Part shown: in pieces, positions 18,116 through 27,126 of the stretch | Position numbering within the stretch: the first letter of the stretch is position 1 | Layout of the letters: each line of letters begins with the position of its first letter | Assembly: GCF_027594425.1 (NCBI RefSeq) | Contig: NZ_CP115159.1 | Location: 3,929,001-3,993,000, forward strand | Direction of reading: 5' to 3' | Origin: Zunongwangia sp. HGR-M22 | GTDB taxonomy: Bacteria; Bacteroidota; Bacteroidia; Flavobacteriales; Flavobacteriaceae | DNA length: 64,000 nucleotides | Program-made: the position numbers and the translations under genes | The notes under the pieces: generated by a model | Database searches by the model: none | Seen by the model: the letters and a program-made list of their open reading frames with translations, nothing else | What the model was told of the DNA's origin: nothing

Positions 18116-19018
18116 ATGAAAGACCAATTTTATCAATATATACAGGAACTTCAGGATACGATCACCTCGAAACTAGAGGAAATCGACGGAGTAGCAAAAT
18201 TTAAAGAAGACCTCTGGAAACGTGACGAAGGAGGCGGTGGCCGTACTAGAGTGATCGAGAATGGAGCAATTTTCGAAAAAGGCGGCGTTAATATTTCAGC
18301 GGTGCACGGGCCGCTAAATCCTGCAATGCAAGAATACTTTGGCGTTGGCGATGTTAATTTTTTCGCATGCGGCTTAAGTTTAGTTATTCATCCAAAAAGC
18401 CCAATGATTCCTACAGTACACGCCAATTGGCGCTATTTTGAAATGTACGATAAAGATGGAACAACGCTAGATCAATGGTTTGGTGGCGGGCAGGATCTTA
18501 CACCTTATTATCTTTTTGAAGAAGATGCGATTCATTTTCATCAGGTTTCTAAAAATGCCTGCGACAAACATGATCCAAAATTTTATCCTGAATATAAAAA
18601 AAGATGTGATCTCTACTTTTGGAATGCTCATCGTAATGAAGCGCGTGGCATTGGCGGATTGTTTTTCGATTATTTAAAAGATTCTGAACAACATAGCATT
18701 ACCGATTGGTACCATTTTGTGACTGAAGTTGGCAATAGCTTTCTGGAAGCTTACGTACCAATTGTTGAGAAAAGAAAAGATCTGGAATACGACCAAATTC
18801 ACCGGAACTGGCAAGAAATTCGTCGCGGTCGCTATGTAGAATTTAATCTTGTTCATGATAAAGGAACGCTGTTCGGATTAAAAACCAACGGCCGGATTGA
18901 GAGTATTTTAATGAGTTTACCTCCGCATGTACAATGGGTTTACGATCACCATCCGAAAGCAGGATCCGAAGAAGATAAACTTTTAGAGGTTTTGAAGAAA
19001 CCTAAAGAGTGGGTATAA
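18116..19018 (+). CDS. hemF: Oxygen-dependent coproporphyrinogen III oxidase
   Basis: 300 residues from the chosen start MKDQFYQYIQELQ, which fits the family's N-terminus; an ATG nine bases upstream (18107) would add MIS. Uses O2 to turn two propionates of coproporphyrinogen III into vinyl groups. Diagnostic blocks are GGGGRTRVIENG, the FGGGQDLTPYY signature, YFWNAHRNEARGIGGLFFDY and RRGRYVEFNLV. The oxygen-dependent type indicates aerobic haem synthesis; a hemN may exist elsewhere. Confidence 0.96.
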   Translation: MKDQFYQYIQELQDTITSKLEEIDGVAKFKEDLWKRDEGGGGRTRVIENGAIFEKGGVNISAVHGPLNPAMQEYFGVGDVNFFACGLSLVIHPKSPMIPTVHANWRYFEMYDKDGTTLDQWFGGGQDLTPYYLFEEDAIHFHQVSKNACDKHDPKFYPEYKKRCDLYFWNAHRNEARGIGGLFFDYLKDSEQHSITDWYHFVTEVGNSFLEAYVPIVEKRKDLEYDQIHRNWQEIRRGRYVEFNLVHDKGTLFGLKTNGRIESILMSLPPHVQWVYDHHPKAGSEEDKLLEVLKKPKEWV

Positions 19019-19057
19019 AATAGATCACTAGAATTTTGAATTGATATTAGAAAAATT

Positions 19058-20050
19058 ATGTTTCCATTACGAAGAAGTAGAAGATTACGAACTAATGAAT
19101 CTATAAGAAGTTTAGTTCGCGAAACAAATTTGAGTCCGCAAGATTTTATGTTTCCAATGTTTATTGCGGAAGGTAAAGGAATAAAAACAGAAATACCGTC
19201 GATGCCCGGCATTTACCGCCAATCGATAGATGGCACAGTAAAAGAAGTTAAAGAATTATGGAATCTGGGCGTAAAAGCGGTAAATCTTTATGTAAAAGTT
19301 AGTGAAAATCTAAAAGATAACACCGGTAAAGAAGCATGGAACAAAGATGGTCTTATGCAACAAAGCATAAAAGCCATTAAAGATGCTGTACCTGAAATGA
19401 TTGTGATGCCCGATGTAGCCTTAGACCCTTACTCGATTTACGGTCACGATGGAATTATTGAAAATGGGCAAATTATTAACGATGCTACCGTAGATGCGCT
19501 AACCCAAATGAGTATTAGCCATGCTGAAGCGGGGGCCGATTTTGTTGCACCTAGTGATATGATGGATGGGCGTATCCTTGCTATCCGAAATGGTTTAGAA
19601 GAAAACGGATTCCATAATGTAGGGATTATGAGCTATAGTGCTAAATATGCTTCAGCCTTTTACGGCCCGTTTAGAGATGCATTAGATTCTGCTCCAAAAG
19701 CAAGTACAGAACCTGTGCCTAAAGACAAGAAAACCTATCAAATGGATTATGCCAACCGTATTGAAGCTATTAAAGAAGCGGTTGATGATGTTGAAGAAGG
19801 AGCTGACATTGTAATGGTAAAACCAGGTATGGCTTATTTGGATATAGTTCGAGAAGTTAAAGATCATGTAGATGTTCCTGTTGCGGTTTATCATGTTTCC
19901 GGAGAATACGCCATGATTAAAGCTGCTGCTGAAAAAGGTTGGTTAGATCACGATAAAATTGTGCTAGAGCAGCTATTTTGCATCAAGCGAGCCGGCGCAA
20001 GCATTATTTCTACTTATTTCGCTAAGGAAGCTGCAAAATTGCTTCAATAA
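19058..20050 (+). CDS. hemB: Porphobilinogen synthase (5-aminolevulinate dehydratase)
   Basis: 330 residues. Condenses two 5-aminolevulinates to porphobilinogen. Schiff-base lysines are K196 (SAKYASAFYGPFRDA) and K255 (VMVKPGMAYLD). The metal-site segment reads DVALDPYSIYGHDG (119-132): A121, D123 and D131 replace the three cysteines of zinc enzymes, so this is the magnesium-type active site seen in Pseudomonas-like enzymes. Last gene of the operon, followed by a strong terminator. Confidence 0.96.
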   Translation: MFPLRRSRRLRTNESIRSLVRETNLSPQDFMFPMFIAEGKGIKTEIPSMPGIYRQSIDGTVKEVKELWNLGVKAVNLYVKVSENLKDNTGKEAWNKDGLMQQSIKAIKDAVPEMIVMPDVALDPYSIYGHDGIIENGQIINDATVDALTQMSISHAEAGADFVAPSDMMDGRILAIRNGLEENGFHNVGIMSYSAKYASAFYGPFRDALDSAPKASTEPVPKDKKTYQMDYANRIEAIKEAVDDVEEGADIVMVKPGMAYLDIVREVKDHVDVPVAVYHVSGEYAMIKAAAEKGWLDHDKIVLEQLFCIKRAGASIISTYFAKEAAKLLQ

Positions 20051-20083
20051 TTAGCAATTAGTTTTACAAAGTTAATTTTAAGC

Positions 20084-20118
20084 ACCTCATAGGTTTTAAA
20101 ATCTATGAGGTTTTCTTT
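20084..20118 (+). terminator. Terminator of the hem operon
   Basis: Perfect 9-bp stem acctcatag/ctatgaggt (20084-20092 and 20103-20111) followed by a T-rich tail, 34 nt after the hemB stop. Confidence 0.85.
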
Positions 20119-20241
20119 TTTACTGGTAAGAAATAAGTATAGGAATTAGCGCTATCGAAAATTATATAACGATGATTTTTTAGCTAGAAAATACATCACT
20201 CCTCTTGTAATTCAGATGCTACTTTTTCGTAACTTTACTTT

Positions 20242-20595
20242 GTGAAATTCAATAAACTATATATCTCTTTTTCTTTAGTGCTTATCGCTTTGTTAAGCGC
20301 TACAGGAATTTCGCAACCTAAAGCTTCTACTTTCATTTATGATGATGCTCAAAACACTTCGCATCATTTTAAGCAACACGATAGTTCTAAAGCTTTTGTA
20401 TTTGAAGAATCTGCCAATTATAATCTTCAGTCTGATCAGGAAGATCAGACCACATTTACTTCAGTTTACGGTACTTATTTTAAGTTAGATTCCGCAGATT
20501 TTCATATCATTCCTTCTCAGGATTCCTGGATCTATCTTCAGGATCGCAAAAGCAAGTTAGCAACGCAAATATTTCCATTTCACTTTTTCACATAA
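20242..20595 (+). CDS. Small secreted protein of unknown function
   Basis: 117 residues from a GTG start. The N-terminus MKFNKLYISFSLVLIALLSA is a good signal peptide; the mature part is hydrophilic, with two HH pairs and no cysteine. Not recognised. A near-consensus -7 element (TAACTTTA, 20230-20237) is very close to the GTG, so the leader would be very short. Likely real because of the signal peptide and clean spacing, but small. Confidence 0.55.
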   Translation: MKFNKLYISFSLVLIALLSATGISQPKASTFIYDDAQNTSHHFKQHDSSKAFVFEESANYNLQSDQEDQTTFTSVYGTYFKLDSADFHIIPSQDSWIYLQDRKSKLATQIFPFHFFT

Positions 20596-20697
20596 GTTGA
20601 ATTTTTATTATCCGATGCTGTTTTTCAGCAAAAATCACGTGCAATCCTCAATTCAGGAAAGATGCACAGATCGATAATAATTTTAATTCAACAACAA

Positions 20698-21180
20698 ATG
20701 GATACTTATTCAACAATAATAGGACTTGGGCTTTTTATACTTTTTATAGGACCAATTCTTTTTGTACTATACAGACAGAGCGCTAAAGATGTGCGCAATA
20801 AAAAAGCCCTAAAAGATTTAGCCAAAGAGTACAATTTAAATTTAGATTATACCGAAATTTCGAATTCGCTGGTGCTAGGTTTGGATAAAAAACAGCACAA
20901 ACTTTTAGTGATGGAGCCATTTAACGCGATGCAACATCAAATAATAGATCTTTCCCAGATCACAAAAAGCTCGATTATTAAACGCAGCGTTTCATTTATT
21001 CATAATGATAGCCGAAAAAATAAAGTTATTCAGGTAAGCGTAGAACTAAAGGCTAAGAGTGATTTAAAGCAGGTGACTGAAATTTTATTTTACGATGAAG
21101 ACGGTGTAGAAAATGATGATATGGAAACAAGACTTTTCACTGCTTCTAGATGGAATGAGCTTATCCAGGCAAACCTATAA
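20698..21180 (+). CDS. Membrane-anchored protein of unknown function
   Basis: 160 residues from the ATG giving MDTYSTIIG; an ATG 36 bases upstream (20662), preceded by AGGAAAG, is also possible. One N-terminal membrane helix (about residues 6-25) is followed by a cytoplasmic soluble domain with Lys/Asp-rich beta-alpha character and a C-terminal WNELIQ segment. Not recognised. It follows the small secreted protein and ends at a strong terminator. Confidence 0.6.
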   Translation: MDTYSTIIGLGLFILFIGPILFVLYRQSAKDVRNKKALKDLAKEYNLNLDYTEISNSLVLGLDKKQHKLLVMEPFNAMQHQIIDLSQITKSSIIKRSVSFIHNDSRKNKVIQVSVELKAKSDLKQVTEILFYDEDGVENDDMETRLFTASRWNELIQANL

Positions 21181-21199
21181 TATATTGGCTTAATGACAA

Positions 21200-21237
21200 A
21201 AAGCTGTAATTTGAAATATGAATTACAGCTTTTTTTA
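21200..21237 (+). terminator. Rho-independent terminator
   Basis: Perfect 12-bp stem aaagctgtaatt/aattacagcttt (21200-21211 and 21221-21232) with a 9-nt loop and T-tail, 20 nt after the stop of the membrane-anchored protein. Confidence 0.88.
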
Positions 21238-21307
21238 TTTTATAATTTCTTTCAAACTAATTAAGTTTTTAATTCCTAATTTAGATTTTTAAAAACTAAA
21301 AATACAA

Positions 21308-22447
21308 ATGGGATTACTCCTTGTTTTTGCTGCATTTTCGATATTCTTTTCTTTTATGTGCTCTATTTTAGAAGCTGCCCTATTAAGCTTCACCCCTTCT
21401 TTTATTAAGATAAAAAGACAAGAAGGAAAAAAATATGCCGAAATTTTAGCGAATTTTAAAAAGGACATTGATAAGCCACTAATTGCAATCCTTACCATTA
21501 ACACCGTGGCTCATACTGTAGGATCTATATTGGTTGGTGTACAGGCAGAAAAAACTTATGGGGATGGTAGCAACGCTGTAGGTATAGTCTCTGGTTTATT
21601 AACATTGGGGATTTTAATTCTTTCTGAAATAATCCCAAAAACATTAGGTGCCACCTATTGGGATAAAATGGGTTCGTTTACTGCCACCACCCTTCGTATA
21701 ATGATCGCTCCTTTAAAATATACCGGTATCCTTTGGCTTTTAATGCTAACTACAAGATTGATTGGTAAATCGGCAAAAGTAAATACCATGAGTAGAGAAG
21801 AGTTTGCTGCGATTACCGAGGCTGCAGAAGAAGAAGGTGTTTTTGAAGAAAACGAAAGTACGGTAATTAAAAACATGTTGGTTTTTAAATCTGTACAGGT
21901 AAAAGATATTATGACGCCATTTTCGGTTGCCATTACCGAAGATGAATCCATGAGCATTGCAGATTTTCATCATTCTCATAAGAATTTAAAGTTTTCCAGA
22001 ATTCCGGTTTACAAAGAGAAATCCAATAATATTTCAGGATTTATTCTGAAAGACGATGTATTGGAAGAAATGATTAAACAAAACGGAGAATCGAAATTGG
22101 AATCTTTAAAACGGGAAGTTTTTGTGACCACTGCTGAAGTTCCTATCCCAGACTTGTTTGACATTTTTATAAGAAAACGCACGCATATTTCTATCGTAAC
22201 CGACGAATTTGGAAATGTTGTTGGCCTTGTTACTATGGAAGATATTATCGAAACCCTACTTGGTTTAGAGATTATGGACGAGAGTGACAGTATTGAAGAT
22301 ATGCAAAAACTCGCCCGTAAAAACTGGGAGCGAAGAGCAAAACGTATTGGCTTAATCCAACGAAGAGAAGAAGCACAACCAGAAGAATTAGAAAATGAAA
22401 AGCACGTACCTGAAAACTCCTCTGGGAACAGCAAAGATAACGGGTAA
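21308..22447 (+). CDS. CNNM-domain/CBS membrane protein (CorC/HlyC-like)
   Basis: 379 residues: a CNNM (DUF21) domain with about four membrane helices (1-160; ILEAALLSFTP, SEIIPKTLGA), then a pair of CBS domains (about 195-325; VKDIMTPF, RIPVYKEK, DEFGNVVGLVTMEDIIETLLGLEI). Family members export or sense Mg2+/Co2+, and the old name hemolysin is misleading. The C-terminal transporter-associated domain is replaced by a short charged tail. The last 53 nt overlap the ogt gene in another frame. The gliding protein GldE is a relative, but nothing here marks this as GldE. Confidence 0.85.
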   Translation: MGLLLVFAAFSIFFSFMCSILEAALLSFTPSFIKIKRQEGKKYAEILANFKKDIDKPLIAILTINTVAHTVGSILVGVQAEKTYGDGSNAVGIVSGLLTLGILILSEIIPKTLGATYWDKMGSFTATTLRIMIAPLKYTGILWLLMLTTRLIGKSAKVNTMSREEFAAITEAAEEEGVFEENESTVIKNMLVFKSVQVKDIMTPFSVAITEDESMSIADFHHSHKNLKFSRIPVYKEKSNNISGFILKDDVLEEMIKQNGESKLESLKREVFVTTAEVPIPDLFDIFIRKRTHISIVTDEFGNVVGLVTMEDIIETLLGLEIMDESDSIEDMQKLARKNWERRAKRIGLIQRREEAQPEELENEKHVPENSSGNSKDNG

Positions 22448-22871
22448 CCAAGAAGGTGTTTCTGAAATTAAGATTTCAGAAGAAGCTCAACCTCATCCAG
22501 ACGATAACCTTCCACCGTGTGTAGTACAGGCAAAAAATGAATTAGCTGAATATTTTAATCGGAATCGCCAAAACTTCAGTTTTAAGATGAATCCCAATGG
22601 GACCCATTTTCAGCAAAAAGTATGGAAAGCTTTATCTGAAATTCCTTTTGGCAAAACCTGCTCTTATTTAGAACTCTCAAAGAAACTTGGTGATCCTAAA
22701 GCGATACGAGCGGTAGCCTCTGCCAACGGGAAGAATCCGCTTTGGATTGTGATTCCCTGTCACCGTGTAATTGGCAGCGATGGCTCATTAACAGGTTATG
22801 CTGGCGGACTTCATCGTAAAAAGTGGCTTTTGGAGTTAGAAAGTCCGGCACCACAACAAAGCTTATTTTAA
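22395..22871 (+). CDS. ogt: Methylated-DNA--protein-cysteine methyltransferase
   Basis: 158 residues. Suicide repair enzyme that moves the alkyl group of O6-alkylguanine to C122 in IPCHRVIG. The helix-turn-helix with the arginine finger (AIRAVASANGKNPL) is intact. The start MKSTYLKTPLGTAKI fits the family, so the 53-nt overlap with the CNNM gene is probably real and not a mis-called start. Short Ogt type, without an Ada domain. Confidence 0.93.
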   Translation: MKSTYLKTPLGTAKITGNQEGVSEIKISEEAQPHPDDNLPPCVVQAKNELAEYFNRNRQNFSFKMNPNGTHFQQKVWKALSEIPFGKTCSYLELSKKLGDPKAIRAVASANGKNPLWIVIPCHRVIGSDGSLTGYAGGLHRKKWLLELESPAPQQSLF

Positions 22872-22907
22872 TAGAAATAATTTCTACATAATTCTTAATT
22901 TTAGAAA

Positions 22908-24056
22908 ATGAAAAAACTACTACATTTTCTAAAATACCTCATCGGAATAATTATCGTACTCGTTATTCTAATCTATGCCTTAGATTATGATTATATATTT
23001 AAAGGAATACGAGTTACTTATCTAAAAGGACATAAAACAGCCTATATCGATGATTATACCGAATTTGATAATCGTGTAATAAAGGCAGATAGTTTGAATC
23101 CGCAAGCCTGGCCAGAAAGTAAAAATTACAATTCGGTTGAAGCGAGCGATTCTTTAGAAAATCTTAATCGTGAATTGAATACGGCTGCGTTTTTAATTAT
23201 CAAAAATGATAGTATTTGGTACGAAAAATATTACGATAAGTATTCGGCAAAAAGCAAAACAAATTCATTTTCGATGGCAAAAAGTGTGGTAGTAGCACTT
23301 TTAGGTAAAGCGATTCGTGACGGCTACATCACCAGCATCGATGAACCTGTAAGCCATTTTTTTCCGCAGTTTGATATAAGATTAACGGTTGGTGATTTAG
23401 CTTCGATGTCTTCTGGTCTTAACTGGGATGAAAGTTATTACAATCCCTTTGGGCAAACCGCAAGGGCATATTTAGACGATAATATCAGAAAACTAATTTT
23501 AGATCTTGAAGTTATAGAAGCGCCCGGTAAGAAATTTAAATACTTAAGTGGAAATACAGAGTTATTGGGTATGGTTTTAGAAGAAGCTACAAACAAAACT
23601 TTATCCCAATATTTGAGCGAAAGCTTATGGCAGTCATTAGGAATGCAAAATGATGCTTTATGGCAATTGGATAGCAAAGAAAATGGTATGGAAAAAGCCT
23701 ATTGCTGTATTGCCAGTAATGCAAGAGATTTTGCAAAATTTGGGAAGCTTTTTATGCAAAATGGACATTGGAATGGTCGTCGCTTAATTAATTCATCTTT
23801 TGTTCGAAAAATGAAAAACCCTCGTTTTGAGGATGCTCCTTATTACGGCTATGGACTTTGGCTTAGCGATTACAAAGAGAAGAAAATTTTTTATATGCGA
23901 GGAATTTTAGGGCAATACGTTATTGTAATTCCTGAAGATGATTTGATAATCGTTCGCTTAGGACAAGGACTCAAAAAGCGTGAAGGAGAAGCAAAACATA
24001 GCCCAGATTTTTATAAGTATATAGATGAGACGTATAAGATGTTGGAAGAAAAATAA
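22908..24056 (+). CDS. Membrane-anchored serine hydrolase, beta-lactamase fold
   Basis: 382 residues. One N-terminal helix (10-24) anchors a class C beta-lactamase/penicillin-binding-like domain. The nucleophile motif is SMAK (S122, K125), the second motif YLSGN, and the third region contains the short YGYGLWLSD strand. Such enzymes include peptidoglycan peptidases and esterases; there is no basis to call it a beta-lactamase in the resistance sense. It ends at a two-way terminator. Confidence 0.83.
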   Translation: MKKLLHFLKYLIGIIIVLVILIYALDYDYIFKGIRVTYLKGHKTAYIDDYTEFDNRVIKADSLNPQAWPESKNYNSVEASDSLENLNRELNTAAFLIIKNDSIWYEKYYDKYSAKSKTNSFSMAKSVVVALLGKAIRDGYITSIDEPVSHFFPQFDIRLTVGDLASMSSGLNWDESYYNPFGQTARAYLDDNIRKLILDLEVIEAPGKKFKYLSGNTELLGMVLEEATNKTLSQYLSESLWQSLGMQNDALWQLDSKENGMEKAYCCIASNARDFAKFGKLFMQNGHWNGRRLINSSFVRKMKNPRFEDAPYYGYGLWLSDYKEKKIFYMRGILGQYVIVIPEDDLIIVRLGQGLKKREGEAKHSPDFYKYIDETYKMLEEK

Positions 24057-24076
24057 AATTTCTATTTATTCAGTTT

Positions 24077-24110
24077 AAAAAGCCTTGCAGTTAAACTACA
24101 AGGCTTTTTT
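24077..24110. terminator. Two-way terminator between convergent genes
   Basis: Stem aaaaagccttg/caaggcttttt (24077-24087 and 24099-24109), 11 bp, with A-run before and T-run after, so it can work on both strands for the serine hydrolase and the S9 peptidase. Confidence 0.87.
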
Positions 24111-24130
24111 AATTCAAAAATGTGCTTTAT

Positions 24131-26041
24131 TTAAAGGGTTTCTTCTAACCATTTAAAAAATTCACTTTGCCAAACTAAAGCATTTTGTGGTTTTAGTACC
24201 CAATGATTTTCATCTGGAAAATACACTAATCTACTTTTTAAACCAAGTAATTGTGCTGCTTGATAAGCTCCTAAGCCTTGCTCTATCGGAACACGATAAT
24301 CTTTACCGCCCTGATAGATTAAAATTGGCGTATCCCAATTGGCTACTTTTGTAATTGGGTTAAACTCGTTATATGCTTTTTGCGCATCAGCGTTATCTTT
24401 TTCCCAATACGGCCCACCAAAATCGTGGTTTACAAAAAATAATTCTTCCGTAGTTCCATACATGCTTCGAGTATCAAAAACACCATCGTGAGCTATAAAA
24501 GTTTTAAATCGGTTGTTATGAATTCCGGCTAAATAAAACACCGAATACCCTCCGTAACTTGCTCCTACTGCGGCTAAACGTTCGTTATCTACATACGGTT
24601 CTTTAGCAACCTCGTCGATAGCAGCTAAATAATCATCCATTACCTGGCCGCCCCAATCTTTACTAATATCCTCATTCCATGCTACGCCGTGTCCCTGCAT
24701 ACCGCGACGGTTTGGCGCCACTACGATATACCCCTGGGACGCCATCACCTGAAAATTCCATCGGAAAGAATAAAATTGTGATAGTGGAGATTGTGGTCCA
24801 CCCTGCGCATAAAGTAACGTTGGATACTTCTTTGATGCATCAAAATTAGGAGGTAAAATTACCCAAACTAGCATCTTTTTACCATCGGTGGTACTTACAT
24901 ATCGTTTTTCTACTTTCGGCAAATCTAACGCAGCATATAATTCAGTATTTACATTCGTTATTTGTTCAAAAGTTTTCTTCTTCAAATTAAAGCTAAATAC
25001 TTCAGCTGCATGATTCATATCGGTGCGGGTCACCAATAGCTCTTTTTTCTTTTCAGCAATAATACCAGTAACATCAAATTGACCTTCAGAAAGTTGTTCT
25101 ACTACAGCTGCAATTCGTTTTTTACCAGGATAATTCACTTTGAATAATTGAATGGTACCATCTACCGGAGCGGTAAAATAGATTTCCTCTCCGTTTTTTG
25201 CCCATAAAAAGCTATTTACCGTCCCGTCCCAGTTGGCCGTAAGGTTTTGTTTTACGCCATTTTCTAAAACAACGATATCATTTTTATCCGCCTCGTAACC
25301 GTCTTCCTTCATTTGCAACCAGGCCAAAGCCCCTTCCGAAGAAAAAGCAGGATTGGTGTCATATCCCTTATTCTCTTTGGTGATATTTTCGGTCTCTTTA
25401 GCTTCTAAATTATACTTATAAATATCGGTATTTGTACTTGTAGCATACTTCTTACCTTTCAACTTTTTAGAGACATAATAGATACTCTTACCGTCTGGAG
25501 ACCAGCAATAATCTTCTTCGCCTCCAAAAGGTTTCTGCGGACTGTAATATGGCTCGTTCGGCATAATATCAATGCCTTCGCTATCTTCCTGATCTGCTTT
25601 TTTATAAAAAACATGCGCAAAGCTTCCATCTTGCCAGGTATCCCAATGACGAATGTCTAAATCTGAAAACACATACGCGTCAGATTTTTCTAGATCCTTG
25701 TAAAGATCTTTGGATTTTACATCTTCTAAATGCACCTCTTTGTGAAAGAGCTTATATTCACCATTTGGAGAAGTATTTCTGTCTTCCCCAACTGCAACCT
25801 CATCTTTAGTGATCTCTTTCGCTGTGCCTCCATCAGCAGGAATTTGATAATATTTTGTAGCAAAATCATTTTCTTCAACATTTGGGATGGAAAGTTTATA
25901 ATATAATTGTTCACCGCTTTTATCCAGCCCCAAAACACTTATCCTCTCGACCTGCCATAATTTTTCCGGAGTCATTCTTTGTTGTGCAAAACCAACAGAT
26001 CCGTTAATCACTAAGCTCATAACCAGCATTAATTTTTTCAT
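24131..26041 (-). CDS. Secreted S9-family prolyl oligopeptidase/dipeptidyl peptidase
   Basis: 636 residues. Signal peptide MKKLMLVMSLVINGSVGFAQ, a beta-propeller (about 30-370), then an alpha/beta-hydrolase domain with catalytic triad S495 (GASYGGYS), D581 (GGKDYRVP) and H613 (ENHWV). GWSPDGK-type propeller strands are seen as CWSPDGKSIYY. Probably periplasmic and used in peptide scavenging; the exact cleavage type (DPP or acylaminoacyl) cannot be told. Monocistronic, divergent from the ankyrin lipoprotein. Confidence 0.92.
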   Translation of the reverse strand: MKKLMLVMSLVINGSVGFAQQRMTPEKLWQVERISVLGLDKSGEQLYYKLSIPNVEENDFATKYYQIPADGGTAKEITKDEVAVGEDRNTSPNGEYKLFHKEVHLEDVKSKDLYKDLEKSDAYVFSDLDIRHWDTWQDGSFAHVFYKKADQEDSEGIDIMPNEPYYSPQKPFGGEEDYCWSPDGKSIYYVSKKLKGKKYATSTNTDIYKYNLEAKETENITKENKGYDTNPAFSSEGALAWLQMKEDGYEADKNDIVVLENGVKQNLTANWDGTVNSFLWAKNGEEIYFTAPVDGTIQLFKVNYPGKKRIAAVVEQLSEGQFDVTGIIAEKKKELLVTRTDMNHAAEVFSFNLKKKTFEQITNVNTELYAALDLPKVEKRYVSTTDGKKMLVWVILPPNFDASKKYPTLLYAQGGPQSPLSQFYSFRWNFQVMASQGYIVVAPNRRGMQGHGVAWNEDISKDWGGQVMDDYLAAIDEVAKEPYVDNERLAAVGASYGGYSVFYLAGIHNNRFKTFIAHDGVFDTRSMYGTTEELFFVNHDFGGPYWEKDNADAQKAYNEFNPITKVANWDTPILIYQGGKDYRVPIEQGLGAYQAAQLLGLKSRLVYFPDENHWVLKPQNALVWQSEFFKWLEETL

Positions 26042-26083
26042 AGATTTATATATTATTCTTCATTTTAACGAAGGTATAAGCCA

Positions 26084-26091
26084 CAAATTTA
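26084..26091 (-). promoter_or_regulatory. -7 element of the S9 peptidase gene
   Basis: TAAATTTG on the minus strand matches TAnnTTTG, about 43 nt before the ATG. Confidence 0.45.
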
Positions 26092-26180
26092 AGTCTAAGT
26101 CTATTAATTTACTACGCAAAACAATCAATTCTCCATTTCTTATTTATGGTTTATATACCCAAAAGATCATACTAAAGAGA

Positions 26181-26188
26181 TATTTTTG
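26181..26188 (+). promoter_or_regulatory. -7 element of the ankyrin lipoprotein gene
   Basis: TATTTTTG matches TAnnTTTG and ends 22 nt before the ATG. Confidence 0.55.
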
Positions 26189-26209
26189 CAAGCTTAATAT
26201 CTATACACA

Positions 26210-27037
26210 ATGCTCCAAAAATTTGTATTCGTTTTCCTAATTATTACGCTTGTCGCCTGTAAAACTCGAAAAGTTAATAGTTTAGATAAGGCTGAACTTG
26301 ATAAAACCTATAAAAAACTAGAAGCTTTTATTGAAAATGACTCGGTTGCGGCCTTTAAAAGCCTTTTCAAGGAATCCCATTTTGACCCTAATCATGTTGA
26401 TTCTCATACTACGGTATTATTTGATGCTGTTTCGGAAAACAACCAAGAAATTGTAGTTTTTCTATTAAAAAAAGGTGCCGATGTAAATTTTATTTCACGC
26501 TACGGAACTTTAATGCATTGGGCTTTGGAAGCAGATCATACTGAAATTGCTGAAATTTTACTGAATAATGATTTTGATGCTTCCGTTGAAAATAAAATGG
26601 TGAAAAACCCAGAACCGTTGAATGTTAAAGCTGCTTTTTTAGTTAAAGAGAAAAAACAAAACATACAGCTATTTAAAAAATTATTAGATAGTGGAATGAA
26701 TCCTAACTTAAGAGATCGAGACGGTGCCTGTTCGCTAATTTTAGCCTGTTATTTCGCTAATTCTGAATTGATATCGTTGCTTTATAAAAACGGAGCAAAT
26801 ATGAATATAAAAGCGATTTCCTGGAAAGACAACCCAAATTTCACACCTACAGAATTTACCAAAAATCAATACACTCCTTTGATGATTGCGGCACTATTTG
26901 AAAAAACAGAAGTTGTAAAACAATTGCTAAGCTATCCTGAAGTCGATCAAAATATAGAGGGTTTAGAAAACCATAAAACCGCTTACGATATTGCTTTAGA
27001 AAGTAAAAACCAAGACTTAATCACCTTATTTGAATAG
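26210..27037 (+). CDS. Ankyrin-repeat lipoprotein
   Basis: 275 residues. A lipoprotein signal ends in LVAC (C17). The rest is about five ankyrin repeats, e.g. VLFDAVSENNQEIVVFLLKK and PLMIAALFEKTEVVKQLL, separated by less regular spacers. It should be tethered to a periplasm-facing membrane and bind a protein partner. No enzyme domain. Partner unknown; the adjacent exonuclease is cytoplasmic and unlikely to be one. Confidence 0.85.
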   Translation: MLQKFVFVFLIITLVACKTRKVNSLDKAELDKTYKKLEAFIENDSVAAFKSLFKESHFDPNHVDSHTTVLFDAVSENNQEIVVFLLKKGADVNFISRYGTLMHWALEADHTEIAEILLNNDFDASVENKMVKNPEPLNVKAAFLVKEKKQNIQLFKKLLDSGMNPNLRDRDGACSLILACYFANSELISLLYKNGANMNIKAISWKDNPNFTPTEFTKNQYTPLMIAALFEKTEVVKQLLSYPEVDQNIEGLENHKTAYDIALESKNQDLITLFE

Positions 27038-27126
27038 CGCAAATATTAATATTCTAGAAGTTGATAAGTACATTTTGAAAATTCAATTATAAAATTGTAA
27101 TTTAAAATACTGAATTTCAATTGCTA

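Noticed and set aside
20310-20320. GCAACC inside the small secreted protein gene
   Set aside because: Within coding sequence, with no matching downstream box before a gene.
22908-24056. Antibiotic beta-lactamase
   Set aside because: Only the general SxxK hydrolase fold is seen, and many relatives act on peptides or esters.
24131-26041. Frameshift or truncation in the S9 peptidase
   Set aside because: Length, signal peptide, propeller and catalytic triad are all complete.
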